Counted from the first letter of the stretch, positions 17,529 to 28,460 are shown. The stretch: 64,000 nt of DNA from Hymenobacter sp. BT188 (GCF_014333585.1 NZ_JACSCW010000003.1:760881-824880), one strand, 5' to 3'. The notes: generated by a model not told the origin, from the sequence alone. Numbers and translations are program-made.

Positions 17529-17785
17529 AAAGTTATAAAGATGAGTTAGCTCCGCGAGGGGGTAGTAGCAGAGTTAGTAAGGGAGTAAACAGAATTCAAA
17601 AATGATACCCTTTACCACCTGAGAATCTCCTAATAGAGATTATTTCGAACGAGTAATATAGCTAAATGCTTCTCGATTTACTATTCGCGGCTGTATCCTA
17701 AGCTGTGCTCAACAGGGGCTATACTAGACTGAAAATAGCGAAGCAATTATAGATTTCATATTGAAAAGGTTCCATGTGAAAAGCA

Positions 17786-17818
17786 AAAAGGCCCTTTGCG
17801 TAATGCAAAGGGCCTTTT
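17786..17818 (-). terminator. Terminator of tRNA-Arg
   Basis: A hairpin AAAAGGCCCTTTGC/GCAAAGGGCCTTTT with a short loop, 14 bp beyond the 3' end of the minus-strand tRNA. The T tract lies on the minus strand. Confidence 0.8.
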
Positions 17819-17831
17819 AAAACATTATAAG

Positions 17832-17903
17832 TGGTCACGCTAGGAATCGAACCTAGATCAAGAGCTTCGGAAACTCTCATACTATCCGTTGTACGACGTG
17901 ACC
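17832..17903 (-). tRNA. tRNA-Arg (anticodon CCG)
   Basis: On the minus strand the acceptor arms GGTCACG and CGTGACC pair over 7 bp. The anticodon stem AGAGT/GCTCT encloses the loop TTCCGAA with anticodon CCG. The T arm CTAGG-TTCGATT-CCTAG is intact and the D arm is present. The discriminator base is A and the CCA end is not encoded. A consensus promoter lies just upstream and a strong terminator just downstream. Confidence 0.95.
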
Positions 17904-17913
17904 GGAAGGTGGG

Positions 17914-17945
17914 CAAAAGTAGAGAGAAAAATACGCCAAGCCAAA
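17914..17945 (-). promoter_or_regulatory. Bacteroidetes-type promoter of tRNA-Arg
   Basis: On the minus strand TTTG (complement of 17942-17945), 20 bp, then TACTTTTG (complement of 17914-17921), matching TTTG-N19/20-TAnnTTTG. The predicted start is a few bases before the tRNA 5' end. Confidence 0.75.
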
Positions 17946-18037
17946 CGTGGGGGGCTTTTTGGGTAGTTCTACGGGTCAGTATAACCTTAAAGGGCTAAAA
18001 TCAGTTAATTCAAACACACAATCCGAACCCTTAGCTT

Positions 18038-18520
18038 ATGTCAACTAACGAAAAAAAAACGCTTTATACAGCCGATGCTGCGGCTGTCGGTGGCCGTAGC
18101 GGCCACGTACGCTCTGCCACGGGCATCATTGATCTGGATATGTCGGTGCCAGAGGGCCTGGGGGGCAAAAAAGGCGCTACCAACCCTGAGGAGCTATTTG
18201 CCGCCGGTTATTCCTCCTGTTTTCAGCAGGCGTTACTAGTAATAGCCCAGCGCGCCGGCGACCGTCTCGATCCGCAGAGTGAAGTAAAATGCTCCGTAAC
18301 CCTGTTTCAGGAAGGCGAAGCGTATGGTTTGAGCGCCATTCTTGATGTCGATTTGAAAAAATTCGACGAGGAGAAGACCATTGATATGGTGCGTCAGGCG
18401 CATAGAATCTGCCCTTATTCAGTGGGCACCCGCGGTAATATGGAAGTAGAGTTGCGAGTGATGGGCAAAGCTATTCCGGTAGAAGCTAGTGAAAATGCTG
18501 GTGTAGCCCAACACGGCTAA
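18038..18520 (+). CDS. Organic hydroperoxide resistance protein (Ohr/OsmC family), copy 1
   Basis: A 160-residue cytosolic peroxidase. The catalytic cysteines are C61 in AAGYSSCFQQAL and C125 in RICPYS, the Ohr-subfamily pair, and LYTADAAAVGGRSG with ATNPEELFAAGYSSC is typical of Ohr. Ohr reduces organic hydroperoxides using lipoyl-containing proteins as reductant. It carries a C-terminal extension of about 15 residues compared with the second copy at 26910-27341, and no OhrR-type operator was found upstream, so it is probably regulated differently. Confidence 0.92.
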   Translation: MSTNEKKTLYTADAAAVGGRSGHVRSATGIIDLDMSVPEGLGGKKGATNPEELFAAGYSSCFQQALLVIAQRAGDRLDPQSEVKCSVTLFQEGEAYGLSAILDVDLKKFDEEKTIDMVRQAHRICPYSVGTRGNMEVELRVMGKAIPVEASENAGVAQHG

Positions 18521-18604
18521 GCAGAGAGTGAAAACGAACAAGCTTCAGCTTAACTGACACTACAAGCGCAAGAGCATAGTTTCCCTCCTGTATTAATTAC
18601 ACGT

Positions 18605-18641
18605 AAAAAAGCCCCCAAGACAGAATCTGGGGGGCTTTTTT
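18605..18641 (-). terminator. Terminator of sucC
   Basis: An AAAAAAGCCCCC and GGGGGCTTTTTT stem with T tracts both ways, between the convergent ohr and sucC genes. Confidence 0.8.
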
Positions 18642-18660
18642 GCTGAATTTCAAAGTAGAA

Positions 18661-19863
18661 CTATGCGTTCTGAGATTCCAATACTTCTTTTACTTTTTGA
18701 GCAGCATCCTTTAGCAATACGGCCGAGAATACCTTCAGGCCCGACTCGTCGATGATGCGGGCACCTTCTTCAGCGTTAGTGCCTTGCAGGCGTACAATGA
18801 TGGGTACTTTAATATCGCCGATATTCTTGTAGGCTTCTACTACGCCATTAGCAACCCGGTCGCAGCGTACGATGCCGCCGAAGATGTTGATGAGAATGGC
18901 TTTCACGTTCGGATCCTTCAGGATGATGCGGAAGCCAGCTTCTACGGTCTGAGCGTTGGCCCCACCCCCTACGTCGAGGAAGTTGGCTGGTTCGCCGCCG
19001 CTCAGCTTGATGATGTCCATGGTAGCCATGGCCAGGCCGGCACCGTTTACCATGCAGCCTACGTTGCCGTCGAGCTTCACATAGTTTAGGTTCGACTCGG
19101 AGGCTTCTACTTCCAGCGGGTCTTCCTCGTTGGTGTCGCGCAGGGCGGCAAAGTCCTTATGGCGGTAGAGGGCGTTTTCGTCGAGGGTCACTTTGGCGTC
19201 AACCGCCAAAATCTTGTTGTCCGACGTTTTCAACACGGGGTTGATTTCGAACATAGCCGAGTCGGTTTCGTCGTAGGCCTTGTACAGAGCCGTTACAAAC
19301 TTCACCATCTCCTTCTGCGCCTCACCGGTAAGGCCTAGGTTGAAAGCGATTTTGCGAGCCTGGAAGCCCTGCAAGCCGACGCGGGGATCAACATGCTCGC
19401 GGTGAATCTTCTCGGGGTGCTGCTCAGCCACCTCCTCGATGTCCATGCCGCCCTCGGTAGTGTAAATGATAACGTTCTGGCCCGTAGAGCGGTCCAGCAA
19501 TACACTCATATAGTATTCCTTCGGCTCGGAGTCGCCGGGATAATAGACATCTTGAGCTACAAGCACTTTATGTACTTTGCGGCCTTCGGCACCGGTTTGC
19601 TTGGTAACGAGCTGCATGCCAATAATCTGGCCCGCCACTTCCTTCACTTGGTCAAGGTTTTTGGCCAGCTTTACGCCGCCCCCTTTACCGCGTCCGCCGG
19701 CGTGGATCTGCGCTTTGATAACGTGCCAGCTAGTGCCGGTTTCTTCAGTCAGGCGCTTGGCGGCAGCTACGGCTTCCTCGGGCGTTTCGGCCACGATTCC
19801 TTCCTGAATGCGTACGCCGTAGCTTTTGAGAATTTCTTTACCCTGATACTCGTGAATGTTCAT
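18661..19863 (-). CDS. sucC: Succinate-CoA ligase (ADP-forming), beta subunit
   Basis: A 400-residue ATP-grasp subunit beginning [17 protein letters not shown], the family start. It has the Gly-rich ATP loop [15 protein letters not shown], the [21 protein letters not shown] strand and the C-terminal CoA-ligase domain with GGGANAQ and [15 protein letters not shown]. Together with SucD it converts succinyl-CoA to succinate in the TCA cycle, forming ATP. sucD is not adjacent in this window; separate location of the two subunits is common in Bacteroidetes. The length is standard. Confidence 0.96.
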   Translation of the reverse strand: MNIHEYQGKEILKSYGVRIQEGIVAETPEEAVAAAKRLTEETGTSWHVIKAQIHAGGRGKGGGVKLAKNLDQVKEVAGQIIGMQLVTKQTGAEGRKVHKVLVAQDVYYPGDSEPKEYYMSVLLDRSTGQNVIIYTTEGGMDIEEVAEQHPEKIHREHVDPRVGLQGFQARKIAFNLGLTGEAQKEMVKFVTALYKAYDETDSAMFEINPVLKTSDNKILAVDAKVTLDENALYRHKDFAALRDTNEEDPLEVEASESNLNYVKLDGNVGCMVNGAGLAMATMDIIKLSGGEPANFLDVGGGANAQTVEAGFRIILKDPNVKAILINIFGGIVRCDRVANGVVEAYKNIGDIKVPIIVRLQGTNAEEGARIIDESGLKVFSAVLLKDAAQKVKEVLESQNA

Positions 19864-19949
19864 AGAGGTCAGTTCAATGGGATGATGGGGTGGTGTTCAG
19901 TGCACGAAAGTAGGCAAAAATGCGACGCGGGTTGCTACTTATCCCCAAG

Positions 19950-21092
19950 CTACTTGCCAAACCACTGGGCCATTACCTGCGCAGCTTCCTTGTGCTGGGG
20001 CGTAAAATCGGCGTGGCGCCGGGCGGGGCCGTCAGCAGCTAGCTTCGGATACCATTTCCAAACAAAAAGCCCCCCAAACCACCTTTTGGACCAAAATGTC
20101 TCGAACATAGCGGCGTAGCAGGCGGCTTGCGTGCCTTCATCGAGTTGCAGGAAAGCCGTGGTTCGATCAGGCCACACCCAAGGCTCTACGGCTGCATCCG
20201 GGGTGCATTTGTAGCCCATTTCGGTGAAAACTACGGGCTTGTTGAATCGTTTCTGCACCCGCTCAATAGCTTTCAGATGCGGCTGCCAGCCGGCAAGGAG
20301 CTCCGCTTTAGTGGGCTTGCTGTTTTTGGTGAGCGGAAAATAAGCCTGAATACCAATGTAATCCAGCGCGTCCCAGAAGCGGATATGCTCATACTCCCCG
20401 CTCCAGTTGGCGGCGTAGGTAAGCGGACCGTGGTACACCTGGCGTATCTGCTGAATCAGGGCACGCCACTCAGTTTCGTGAGCGGCAGTAGTGGTTTGCT
20501 CCAACTCGGTGCCAATACATAAACCATCGAGCTTTTGCTGCTCGGCCAGCTCTGCGTAGTGCAGTATAAAGGTCGTGTAGCTTTGAAACCAAGCTTTCCA
20601 GTCGGCATCGGAAGTCATGCGGATGTCGCCGGGCCAAGTACCGTCGCCGCGCACCCAAAGGTGGGGTTTGAGCAGAATATGCTGCCCGCGCTTACGAGCT
20701 AGTTGGGCTGTTTGGATCAGACCCGCGTCGCTTTCTCCCCAGTACACGCGGCCGCGGCCCGTATTCATGCCGATGGTGGGGGAGGTGGCGCCGCGCTGCC
20801 AGCCAAAGGGCGTTTGTGCTATCCAAGTCACGTTATGCTGCTGCAACGGGGCCAACTCTACATCAGTAATGGAGTCGCTGCCCACCCAACTTACACCGCG
20901 CATCCGGTTAGCTAGGTTGGCCGGGATGCTAAACCGCGCCGTAGCAGCCCTTATTGGATACGAGGGGGCCGTGCGTGGCCACCACCAGCCGGCCGCCAGC
21001 ACAGTCACCAGACCCAGAATGGTTAACAAGGGAACAAGAGCCCACCAGCGGCGGAACAGCAGAGAATTTGGCATAAACAGATTATCAATCAA
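19950..21092 (-). CDS. GH113-like glycoside hydrolase, membrane-anchored
   Basis: 380 residues; an ATG at 21074 (residue 7) is an alternative start. An N-terminal membrane anchor or signal lies at about residues 15-36. The rest reads as a TIM-barrel: RGVSWVG, KRGQHILLKPHLWVRGDGTWPG, then the acid/base Glu at residue 196 in CIGTELEQ and a nucleophile Glu at residue 291 in VFTEMGY, followed by a WKWYPK strand. The layout matches family GH113, which holds beta-mannanases. The substrate is inferred only from the family. It faces away from the LolD-like gene. Confidence 0.75.
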   Translation of the reverse strand: MIDNLFMPNSLLFRRWWALVPLLTILGLVTVLAAGWWWPRTAPSYPIRAATARFSIPANLANRMRGVSWVGSDSITDVELAPLQQHNVTWIAQTPFGWQRGATSPTIGMNTGRGRVYWGESDAGLIQTAQLARKRGQHILLKPHLWVRGDGTWPGDIRMTSDADWKAWFQSYTTFILHYAELAEQQKLDGLCIGTELEQTTTAAHETEWRALIQQIRQVYHGPLTYAANWSGEYEHIRFWDALDYIGIQAYFPLTKNSKPTKAELLAGWQPHLKAIERVQKRFNKPVVFTEMGYKCTPDAAVEPWVWPDRTTAFLQLDEGTQAACYAAMFETFWSKRWFGGLFVWKWYPKLAADGPARRHADFTPQHKEAAQVMAQWFGK

Positions 21093-21246
21093 TTATAAGC
21101 CGCTTGAAGCTAAAACGAAAGCAGCAGAATTGAAATTCGCCCCTAGCGCTGCCTCGCAAGCTAAGGAATTGAATCCGACGCCATAATCTGCGATTGATCC
21201 GTAGCTTTGTTCGTTCCCAACTGCTCACCCCCAATTCGCTGATCGT

Positions 21247-21900
21247 TTGCTGCAGGCCATCAATATTCGCAAAAGCTACAACACGCTGGAAGTGCTCAAA
21301 GGCATCGACCTGACGATTGAGAAGTCGGAAATCGTGTCCATCGTTGGTTCGTCGGGGGCGGGCAAAAGTACCTTGCTGCACATTCTGGGCACATTGGACA
21401 ACCCGGATACGGGCGAAGTGCTGTTTGATGGTCAGTCGGTTAGCTCCCTGGGGCGCTCCGATCTGGCGCGGTTTCGCAACCGGCATATCGGCTTCATCTT
21501 TCAATTTCATAATCTGCTGCCCGAGTTCACGGCCCTGGAAAATGTGTGTCTGCCGGCGTATTTGGCGGGCCGCTCGGAGAAGGAAGTGCGGGTGCGCGCC
21601 CGCGAATTGCTGGGTATGCTGAACCTGGAGCGCCGCGCCGACCACAAACCCTCGGAAATGTCGGGCGGGGAGCAGCAGCGCACGGCCGTAGCGCGGGCGC
21701 TTATCAACTCACCCGAAATCATCTTTGCCGACGAGCCCAGCGGCAACCTCGATTCGCAGAATGCGCAGGAACTGCACCAGATTTTCTTTCTGCTGCGCAA
21801 AGAGCTGGGGCAAACCTTTGTTATCGTTACGCACAACGACCAGCTTGCCGAAATGGCCGACCGGACCATCACCATGAAAGACGGCTATATTACGGAGTAG
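21247..21900 (+). CDS. ABC transporter ATP-binding protein, LolD-like
   Basis: 217 residues from a TTG start at 21247; no in-frame ATG precedes the Walker A motif. Walker A is GSSGAGKST, the signature [15 protein letters not shown] and Walker [14 protein letters not shown], with a closing His in VIVTHND. The MacB/LolD subfamily is indicated by the short length and [24 protein letters not shown]. In that subfamily the protein extracts lipoproteins or exports substrates with LolC/E-type permeases, but no permease is adjacent. A -7-like TAGCTTTG lies at 21202-21209. Confidence 0.9.
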   Translation: MLQAINIRKSYNTLEVLKGIDLTIEKSEIVSIVGSSGAGKSTLLHILGTLDNPDTGEVLFDGQSVSSLGRSDLARFRNRHIGFIFQFHNLLPEFTALENVCLPAYLAGRSEKEVRVRARELLGMLNLERRADHKPSEMSGGEQQRTAVARALINSPEIIFADEPSGNLDSQNAQELHQIFFLLRKELGQTFVIVTHNDQLAEMADRTITMKDGYITE

Positions 21901-21930
21901 GGTTTCATTTGTAAGTTGTTTTCTCTAGAC

Positions 21931-22022
21931 TGTAATGCAGAGCGCAGCGAAGCATCTCGCGTGCTGATGTTGCCAAGCTAAACAACTAAACACGCGAGAT
22001 GCTTCGCTGCGCTCTGCATGAC
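21931..22022. repeat. REP-like inverted repeat pair
   Basis: A forward unit at 21931-21963 and an inverted unit at 21991-22022, near-perfect reverse complements over about 30 bp with a 27-nt spacer. They share the core GCGAAGCATCTCGCGTG with the block at 2801-3003. The pair sits directly after the LolD-like gene and before a terminator. Confidence 0.85.
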
Positions 22023-22039
22023 CGCCTTTTGATTATTAT

Positions 22040-22080
22040 AAAAAAGCCCCTCAGAAAGCGTTTCTGGGGGGCTTTTTTAT
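22040..22080 (+). terminator. Terminator after the LolD-like gene
   Basis: An AAAAAGCCCCTCAGAAA arm pairs with TTTCTGGGGGGCTTTTT, with a T6 tail on the plus strand. Confidence 0.75.
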
Positions 22081-22226
22081 AGCTCGAAACTTTGCCTGAT
22101 CCTCTTCAGAAATGAGTGATGAGAAGGCTACGAAAGATCATTTTTTTAGTTTTCTAAAAATTTTAGGAATTTTATTTATAACTTGCTGATAGTCAGCGGG
22201 AAAAATTACATAGAAATACTGCGCTT

Positions 22227-22257
22227 TTTGCACCTTTCGGGCGCCTATGTAGTTATA
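22227..22257 (+). promoter_or_regulatory. Probable promoter of the 22291 gene
   Basis: TTTG at 22227-22230, 19 bp, then TAGTTATA at 22250-22257, a good -33 with a partial -7 match. It predicts a start near 22264 and thereby supports the ATG at 22291, not the upstream 22183, as the translation start. Confidence 0.55.
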
Positions 22258-22290
22258 TACCCAAATAACAAAACGTACTACAGGACACTT

Positions 22291-23100
22291 ATGGAAACCG
22301 CCATGAACGAAGTAACCAAACCCGTTAAAGACCAGGCTCGCAAGAGCAAGATTGAGAGCTACGATATTTCGCGCTCCGATGAGACGTTGCACTTGGCTAC
22401 TGATCTGGCGAAGTTCATTAAAGACAACAAGCTCACGACGACAGTGCAGGGCAAAGAGTTTGTGAACGTGGAAGGCTGGCAGTATGCTGGCTCGCGCTTA
22501 GGCATCGTGCCTATCGTTGACCACGTCATCAACGTCAGCACTGAGACGGAGTTGAAATATCAAGCAAAAGTAACCTTGTTCGACTTGCGTTCGGGTCATA
22601 CGGTAGGCGCTGGCTTTGCTGTATGCTCGAATAAAGAGTCGGGTAAGAAGTTCTACCAGGAGTTTGCCATCATGAGCATGGCGCAGACGCGTGCTATTGG
22701 CAAGGCCTACCGTAATATCCTCGCATGGATTATTCGCGCTGCCGGCTACGAGCCTACGCCTGCTGAGGAAATGGAGTATGGTGGCAACCAGCCTGAGGCT
22801 AAGCCCGCGCTGACTGTAGCCCCAACTGCTGCTCCCGCCGCTGTAGCTGCTGAGGCTACGCCTATGAAGGCCGTTCCCGCTGAGCCTGCCGAGGCTCCGG
22901 CACCAGCCATTGCATATGCTACGGCTGCGCAGAAGGAGGAAATCATCCGTCTGCTCAACCACCCGGTGATTACTCGCCAGGAGAAGACCAAGATGTTACT
23001 CAACATCAACCGTCTGGACGAAGAACGTGCTAATCAGGCCGTGGCTAAGCTTCGCAAGGCTATCGAAGATCGTGAGAACGGTGAGTCGGCTGCCGCTTAA
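22291..23100 (+). CDS. Phage-type conserved protein, possible recombination function
   Basis: 269 residues from the ATG at 22291; a second ATG is at 22303, and the longer frame from 22183 crosses the predicted promoter. The core (about 60-170) has VQGKEFVNVEGWQYAGSRLG, then AVCSNKESGKKFYQEFAIMSM and AQTRAIGKAYRNILAW ending AAGYEPTPAEEM. I recall this pattern from phage-encoded proteins near single-strand annealing or replication genes, without a proven activity. An Ala/Pro-rich linker follows (about 180-220), then a small helical C-terminal domain (QKEEIIRLLNH). No other phage gene is nearby. The family resemblance is from memory. Confidence 0.55.
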   Translation: METAMNEVTKPVKDQARKSKIESYDISRSDETLHLATDLAKFIKDNKLTTTVQGKEFVNVEGWQYAGSRLGIVPIVDHVINVSTETELKYQAKVTLFDLRSGHTVGAGFAVCSNKESGKKFYQEFAIMSMAQTRAIGKAYRNILAWIIRAAGYEPTPAEEMEYGGNQPEAKPALTVAPTAAPAAVAAEATPMKAVPAEPAEAPAPAIAYATAAQKEEIIRLLNHPVITRQEKTKMLLNINRLDEERANQAVAKLRKAIEDRENGESAAA

Positions 23101-23121
23101 GGCTTAACTTACTTTATATAC

Positions 23122-23157
23122 AAAAAGCCCGGTTCCATTTGGAGCCGGGCTTTTTTG
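23122..23157 (+). terminator. Terminator after the 22291 gene
   Basis: An AAAAGCCCGG and CCGGGCTTTTTT stem with T6 on the plus strand. Confidence 0.85.
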
Positions 23158-23203
23158 TTGATTGGTCTAAGAATGAGATAAACTGTTTAGCTTGCTTTAG
23201 AGA

Positions 23204-24361
23204 TTAAAGCGTTCTGCCAAACAAGCTATTGCAGGTAGTAATATCAATTTGAAGCACTTGGCCGCCGCCCGCTGCTGCTGGGCTAAAGCCGACATTGGAA
23301 ACGTAAAGCTTATTATCTGGTCCTATCGTTAGGCCGGTAGGCAAAGTAAGCCCCGATGTGATAGTTTCCCTGCTTCCTGATGGGTTGATGCGTACAACTC
23401 TACCAGTGCCAGGCGTTGGAAAGGGATTGCCTATGGTATTCTCCAGCACATACAGCCGGCCCTGTTTATCGAAAACAATACCCAGAACTGTTGTAAACCC
23501 AGTTGCATAAACATTTATTTCGCCACTTGGGGTAACCTGATAAATACTAGAGCTACCTTGAACAATTGGGAATAGCCCCAAATTGCTGACATAAAAATTG
23601 CCTCCCCGTGATGCTACTACTGTTGGGGTAATGTGCTTATTTAACTTGGCTGAGATGTCAATGACACGACTGACGGTGCCACTGGTGGTCACCTTGAGCA
23701 TCTGATCCTGGTTGGGCTCTATGACATAAAGATCACCACCGACACTGATCATACTATACGGCACTCCATCAGGTTCAAATCCACCACCCTCATGTGGAAT
23801 TTGAACAGGATTGGCCATTAGAAACGCACTTATGTCGGCAATCTGTGTAAATGATCCATCGGTATTTATTCTAACAACTCCGTTCGGCATGGATGTAACG
23901 CCATGCGAACAGCCGGCTCCGGAAATGAGGGCATACATTGTATTACCAATGAAGGCCACATCCGCGACACCTTGAACGTCTCCCCCAATTTCTGCCTGGG
24001 CATTACTGGATGGGAACCTATCGGTAAGAGTTGTACGGATGCCAGCAGAGCTGATTTTAGAAACGCGCCCTCCAGTCGGGCTGCCTGTGTAAGGTCCCAC
24101 TGGGCCAGTTACTTGTACACATTGACCTATCGTGGAATTGGTTCCCCCTGTACCTCCCTCAGCTACGTAAAGATTGCCATCGGGGCCAAATTTTAAACCG
24201 CGGGGATTATTCAGGCCGGTGGCGAAAGTGGTGACAGGTGCAACCGCGTGGTTTACGCACTTAGGCGTGTCCTCTAATAAATCACAGCCTGCGAAAAGTA
24301 GCGCAATGGGTACTAGAATGGGTACTAGTAGGCCCATCCGCCATGTGACAGTCTTTTTCAT
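23204..24361 (-). CDS. ScyD/ScyE-family beta-propeller lipoprotein
   Basis: 385 residues from the ATG at 24361. The lipobox LFAGC (Cys near residue 25) marks a signal peptidase II lipoprotein. The mature protein is an NHL/SMP-30-like propeller with repeated blades such as NNPRGLKFGPDGNLYVAE, GVADVAFIGNTMYALISGAG, GVPYSMISVGGDLYVIEPN and GIVFDKQGRLYVLEN, ending GPDNKLYVSNVGF. This matches the ScyD/ScyE family, named from cyanobacterial scytonemin loci but widespread as proteins of unknown role. It carries no T9SS domain. Nothing nearby suggests scytonemin synthesis. Confidence 0.8.
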   Translation of the reverse strand: MKKTVTWRMGLLVPILVPIALLFAGCDLLEDTPKCVNHAVAPVTTFATGLNNPRGLKFGPDGNLYVAEGGTGGTNSTIGQCVQVTGPVGPYTGSPTGGRVSKISSAGIRTTLTDRFPSSNAQAEIGGDVQGVADVAFIGNTMYALISGAGCSHGVTSMPNGVVRINTDGSFTQIADISAFLMANPVQIPHEGGGFEPDGVPYSMISVGGDLYVIEPNQDQMLKVTTSGTVSRVIDISAKLNKHITPTVVASRGGNFYVSNLGLFPIVQGSSSIYQVTPSGEINVYATGFTTVLGIVFDKQGRLYVLENTIGNPFPTPGTGRVVRINPSGSRETITSGLTLPTGLTIGPDNKLYVSNVGFSPAAAGGGQVLQIDITTCNSLFGRTL

Positions 24362-24882
24362 AAAACCTGCTTTAAATATCTGGATAACCAAAGGGCATAG
24401 ATTTTCCTGCTCGCTATAAAGCAGCTCTAAATTGATTATTGAATGCAGGAAACTTCAGGGTCTTTAAGGGGGATGACTTTATCCCTCTTGCCAGCGTTGG
24501 CATTGCAGCCAAGGGTCTCTTTTAATCAGTAGAACAGGGCATTGTTGCTCTGTGATATCTGCTTACTGCCAGTGTGGAGGCAAGTTGGTATCATCTCTAT
24601 ATAGCGATGTGGGATGGTCAATCGACTGCTGAATATACAGAGTTATCTTTTCGATTTCAATAATATTATATTATTTATTAGAATTATATAATACCTGTTC
24701 AGATTAAAGATGATTTGTTTGTAGGCTTCGCCGTGGAGGTTTTATAGTTAATATGCTCAGCATTAAATGTGAAAATAAGAAGCTTCTTTAGCTGTTCACC
24801 AGTTCAATATAACAAGTCAACTGAGAGCAAAAGAACGATTGAATAGAAGTAAGCTCACAACTGATTTGACTCAATTTCCCAC
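24362..24882. other. AT-rich intergenic region
   Basis: About 520 bp between the divergent ScyD-like and recQ genes. It is notably AT rich at 24650-24700. No ORF or RNA gene was recognised, and neither -7 element could be placed with confidence. Confidence 0.5.
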
Positions 24883-26847
<1,965 letters not shown>

Positions 26848-26854
26848 CATCAGC

Positions 26855-26900
26855 ACATGAAAAGAGGGCGCAGCCAATTGGCTGCGCCCTCTTTTCATGT
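26855..26900. terminator. Perfect 46-bp palindromic terminator
   Basis: A perfect palindrome centred on AATT, with GAGGGCGCAGCC and GGCTGCGCCCTC arms flanked by A4 and T4. It lies between convergent recQ and ohr and can serve both. Confidence 0.9.
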
Positions 26901-26909
26901 AACAAGCAC

Positions 26910-27341
26910 TTAAGCGTGCGTAGTCGTCGTCAGGTTTACTTCAATATTGCCGCGAGTAGCACGCGAGTAAGGGCAGATCTGGTGCGCTTTGGCTACCAGG
27001 TCTTCGGCGTGTGCTTGCTCTAAGCCAGGAATATTCACGTGCAGATCTACGGCAATGTCGTATTTGTCGCCTACGTGGCCGAGGCTGACATCGGCGGCTA
27101 CGGAGCTGCCCGCAATAGCCTGCTTTTCGAAACGAGCCACAAGGTTGAGGGCGCTATCGAAGCAGGCTGCGTAACCGGCGGCAAATAGCTGCTCAGGGTT
27201 GGTGGCACCTTCCTTACCTGGGCCGCCCATTTCCTTGGGCGTCGTCAGGGCTAAGTCAATTACATTATCGGAGGAAATTGCGCGGCCATCGCGACCACCG
27301 GTTGCTCTCGCTTTGGCGGTGTACAGTTTTTGGTAACTCAT
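26910..27341 (-). CDS. ohr: Organic hydroperoxide resistance protein Ohr, copy 2
   Basis: A 143-residue Ohr peroxidase with catalytic C60 in AAGYAACFDSAL and C123 in QICPYSRATRGN. The length is standard for Ohr. It lies 34 bp downstream of the ohrR gene on the same strand, and an OhrR-type operator precedes the pair, so it is the peroxide-inducible copy. It reduces organic and lipid hydroperoxides using dihydrolipoyl partners in the cytosol. The other copy at 18038-18520 shares both Cys motifs but has a longer C-terminus. Confidence 0.95.
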   Translation of the reverse strand: MSYQKLYTAKARATGGRDGRAISSDNVIDLALTTPKEMGGPGKEGATNPEQLFAAGYAACFDSALNLVARFEKQAIAGSSVAADVSLGHVGDKYDIAVDLHVNIPGLEQAHAEDLVAKAHQICPYSRATRGNIEVNLTTTTHA

Positions 27342-27375
27342 GAGTGTATTAGAAATGGAAAATACTCACTTGCCA

Positions 27376-27825
27376 TTAAGTGAGATCAGAAATAAGTTGT
27401 TGAAGCTGAGTGCGTAATGACTCTGCCGCACTTGGCGAAAGTTGGAGTTTGCGCAACATATGCAGCGGAACGTCACAGGATTTAGCGCGCAGATCCTGAC
27501 CGGCGGGCAACAGCGCTACGCGCACCGACCGCTCATCGTGCGGGTCACGGGTACGACTGAGCAGATGGCGTTGTTCCATGCGCTTGAGTAAGGGAGTAAG
27601 AGTGCCGGAGTCAAGCAAGAGTTTATCTCCCAATGACTTAACAGTAAGCTCCTGGTGCTCCCACAGCGCGAGCAGCACAAGGTATTGCGGGTACGTGAGA
27701 TCCAGAGCTTGGAGGTAAGGCTGGTAGGCCTTCGTTACCAAACGGGAAAGCGCATACAGCGGAAAGCACAACTGGTTCTCCAGCTTTAGCAAAGACTCGG
27801 GTGATACGCTTGCCTCCTTAGTCAT
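27376..27825 (-). CDS. ohrR: OhrR, MarR-family organic peroxide sensor
   Basis: A 149-residue winged-helix repressor. The redox-sensing Cys is C20 in LENQLCFPLYALSR, which corresponds to Cys15 of the Bacillus OhrR. The wing is typical (LLLDSGTLTPLLKRMEQR, then RDPHDERSVRVALLP). A second Cys (KSCDVPL, about residue 115) raises the possibility of a two-Cys sensing mode, as in the Xanthomonas type. It is expected to repress itself and ohr by binding the operator at 27855-27876; oxidation by organic hydroperoxide releases it. Confidence 0.95.
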   Translation of the reverse strand: MTKEASVSPESLLKLENQLCFPLYALSRLVTKAYQPYLQALDLTYPQYLVLLALWEHQELTVKSLGDKLLLDSGTLTPLLKRMEQRHLLSRTRDPHDERSVRVALLPAGQDLRAKSCDVPLHMLRKLQLSPSAAESLRTQLQQLISDLT

Positions 27826-27854
27826 TGATTAAGAATGATTTTGCAACTTATACG

Positions 27855-27876
27855 TGTACAATTAAATTGTGTACAA
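27855..27876 (-). promoter_or_regulatory. OhrR operator
   Basis: The inverted repeat ACAATT-A-AATTGT (27858-27870) with an overlapping TGTGTACAA on its right lies about 30-50 bp upstream of ohrR. It resembles the known OhrR box (TACAATT and AATTGTA) of Bacillus subtilis. No second match was found upstream of the other Ohr gene. Confidence 0.8.
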
Positions 27877-27959
27877 CCAAATATCTCAAATTGTTTTTAA
27901 CTATTTGATAATGAGAAATAAATATTTTAAAGTCACCTAAAATTGAAGAGCATTAGCTT

Positions 27960-28002
27960 CAAAAAGCCCCCCAATCGCTCATTGTCGGCTGGGGGGCTTT
28001 TT
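27960..28002. terminator. Terminator-type hairpin downstream of the rhodanese gene
   Basis: AAAAAGCCCCCCA and TGGGGGGCTTTTT arms pair perfectly with a loop of about 16 nt. T tracts lie on both strands. On the minus strand it follows the gene ending at 28057. Confidence 0.85.
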
Positions 28003-28056
28003 GGTACTGATGCGTATGACTAAATACAAACTCAGCCGAGATTATTCGGATTCTTG

Positions 28057-28353
28057 TTATTGCTGATAAGCTGTGATGCCCCCAATCAGGTTGCGCACAT
28101 TGCGAAAGCCATTTTGGGCTAAGAAAGCTTTGGCTGAGTTGGCTCGGCTGCCACCCTTACAGTGTACAATGACTTCACCTTCTTTAAAGTCTTCCAACTC
28201 ATCCACGCGCTGGGGTAAAGAACCCAGTGGGATGTGCTGGCTGCCTTCAATACGCGATTCTTCGTATTCCCAGCCTTCGCGTACATCCAGAATGACCAGA
28301 TTTTCACCAGCGGCCTGCCGCTTCTTCAACTCTTCGGAAGTAATATCGCTCAT
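28057..28353 (-). CDS. Single-domain rhodanese (sulfurtransferase)
   Basis: 98 residues from the ATG at 28353 (MSDITSEELKKRQAAG); the frame upstream to 28428 is not family-like. The fold markers are LVILDVREGWEYEESRIEGS and the active-site loop VHCKGGSRA with Cys65, matching the single-domain GlpE/PspE type. It probably transfers sulfane sulfur via a Cys persulfide; the acceptor is unknown. It lies about 100 bp downstream of the T9SS cargo gene on the same strand. Confidence 0.9.
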   Translation of the reverse strand: MSDITSEELKKRQAAGENLVILDVREGWEYEESRIEGSQHIPLGSLPQRVDELEDFKEGEVIVHCKGGSRANSAKAFLAQNGFRNVRNLIGGITAYQQ

Positions 28354-28460
28354 AGTATTGGGGACTGTTTGTGGGAAAGTGGCGTGGGTTTCGGAGCGTA
28401 GTTTAGGAAGAAAATTTAACTCATCCATCGCGCAACCTTTCTTTGTAGTGTCCTAGCGTA

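Noticed and set aside
17719..17916. A 65-residue ORF on the minus strand
   Set aside because: It lies across the tRNA-Arg gene and its terminator, so it is not a protein gene.
19393..20118. A 241-residue frame opposite sucC and the GH113-like gene
   Set aside because: It spans two real genes on the other strand and has no family similarity; a shadow frame.
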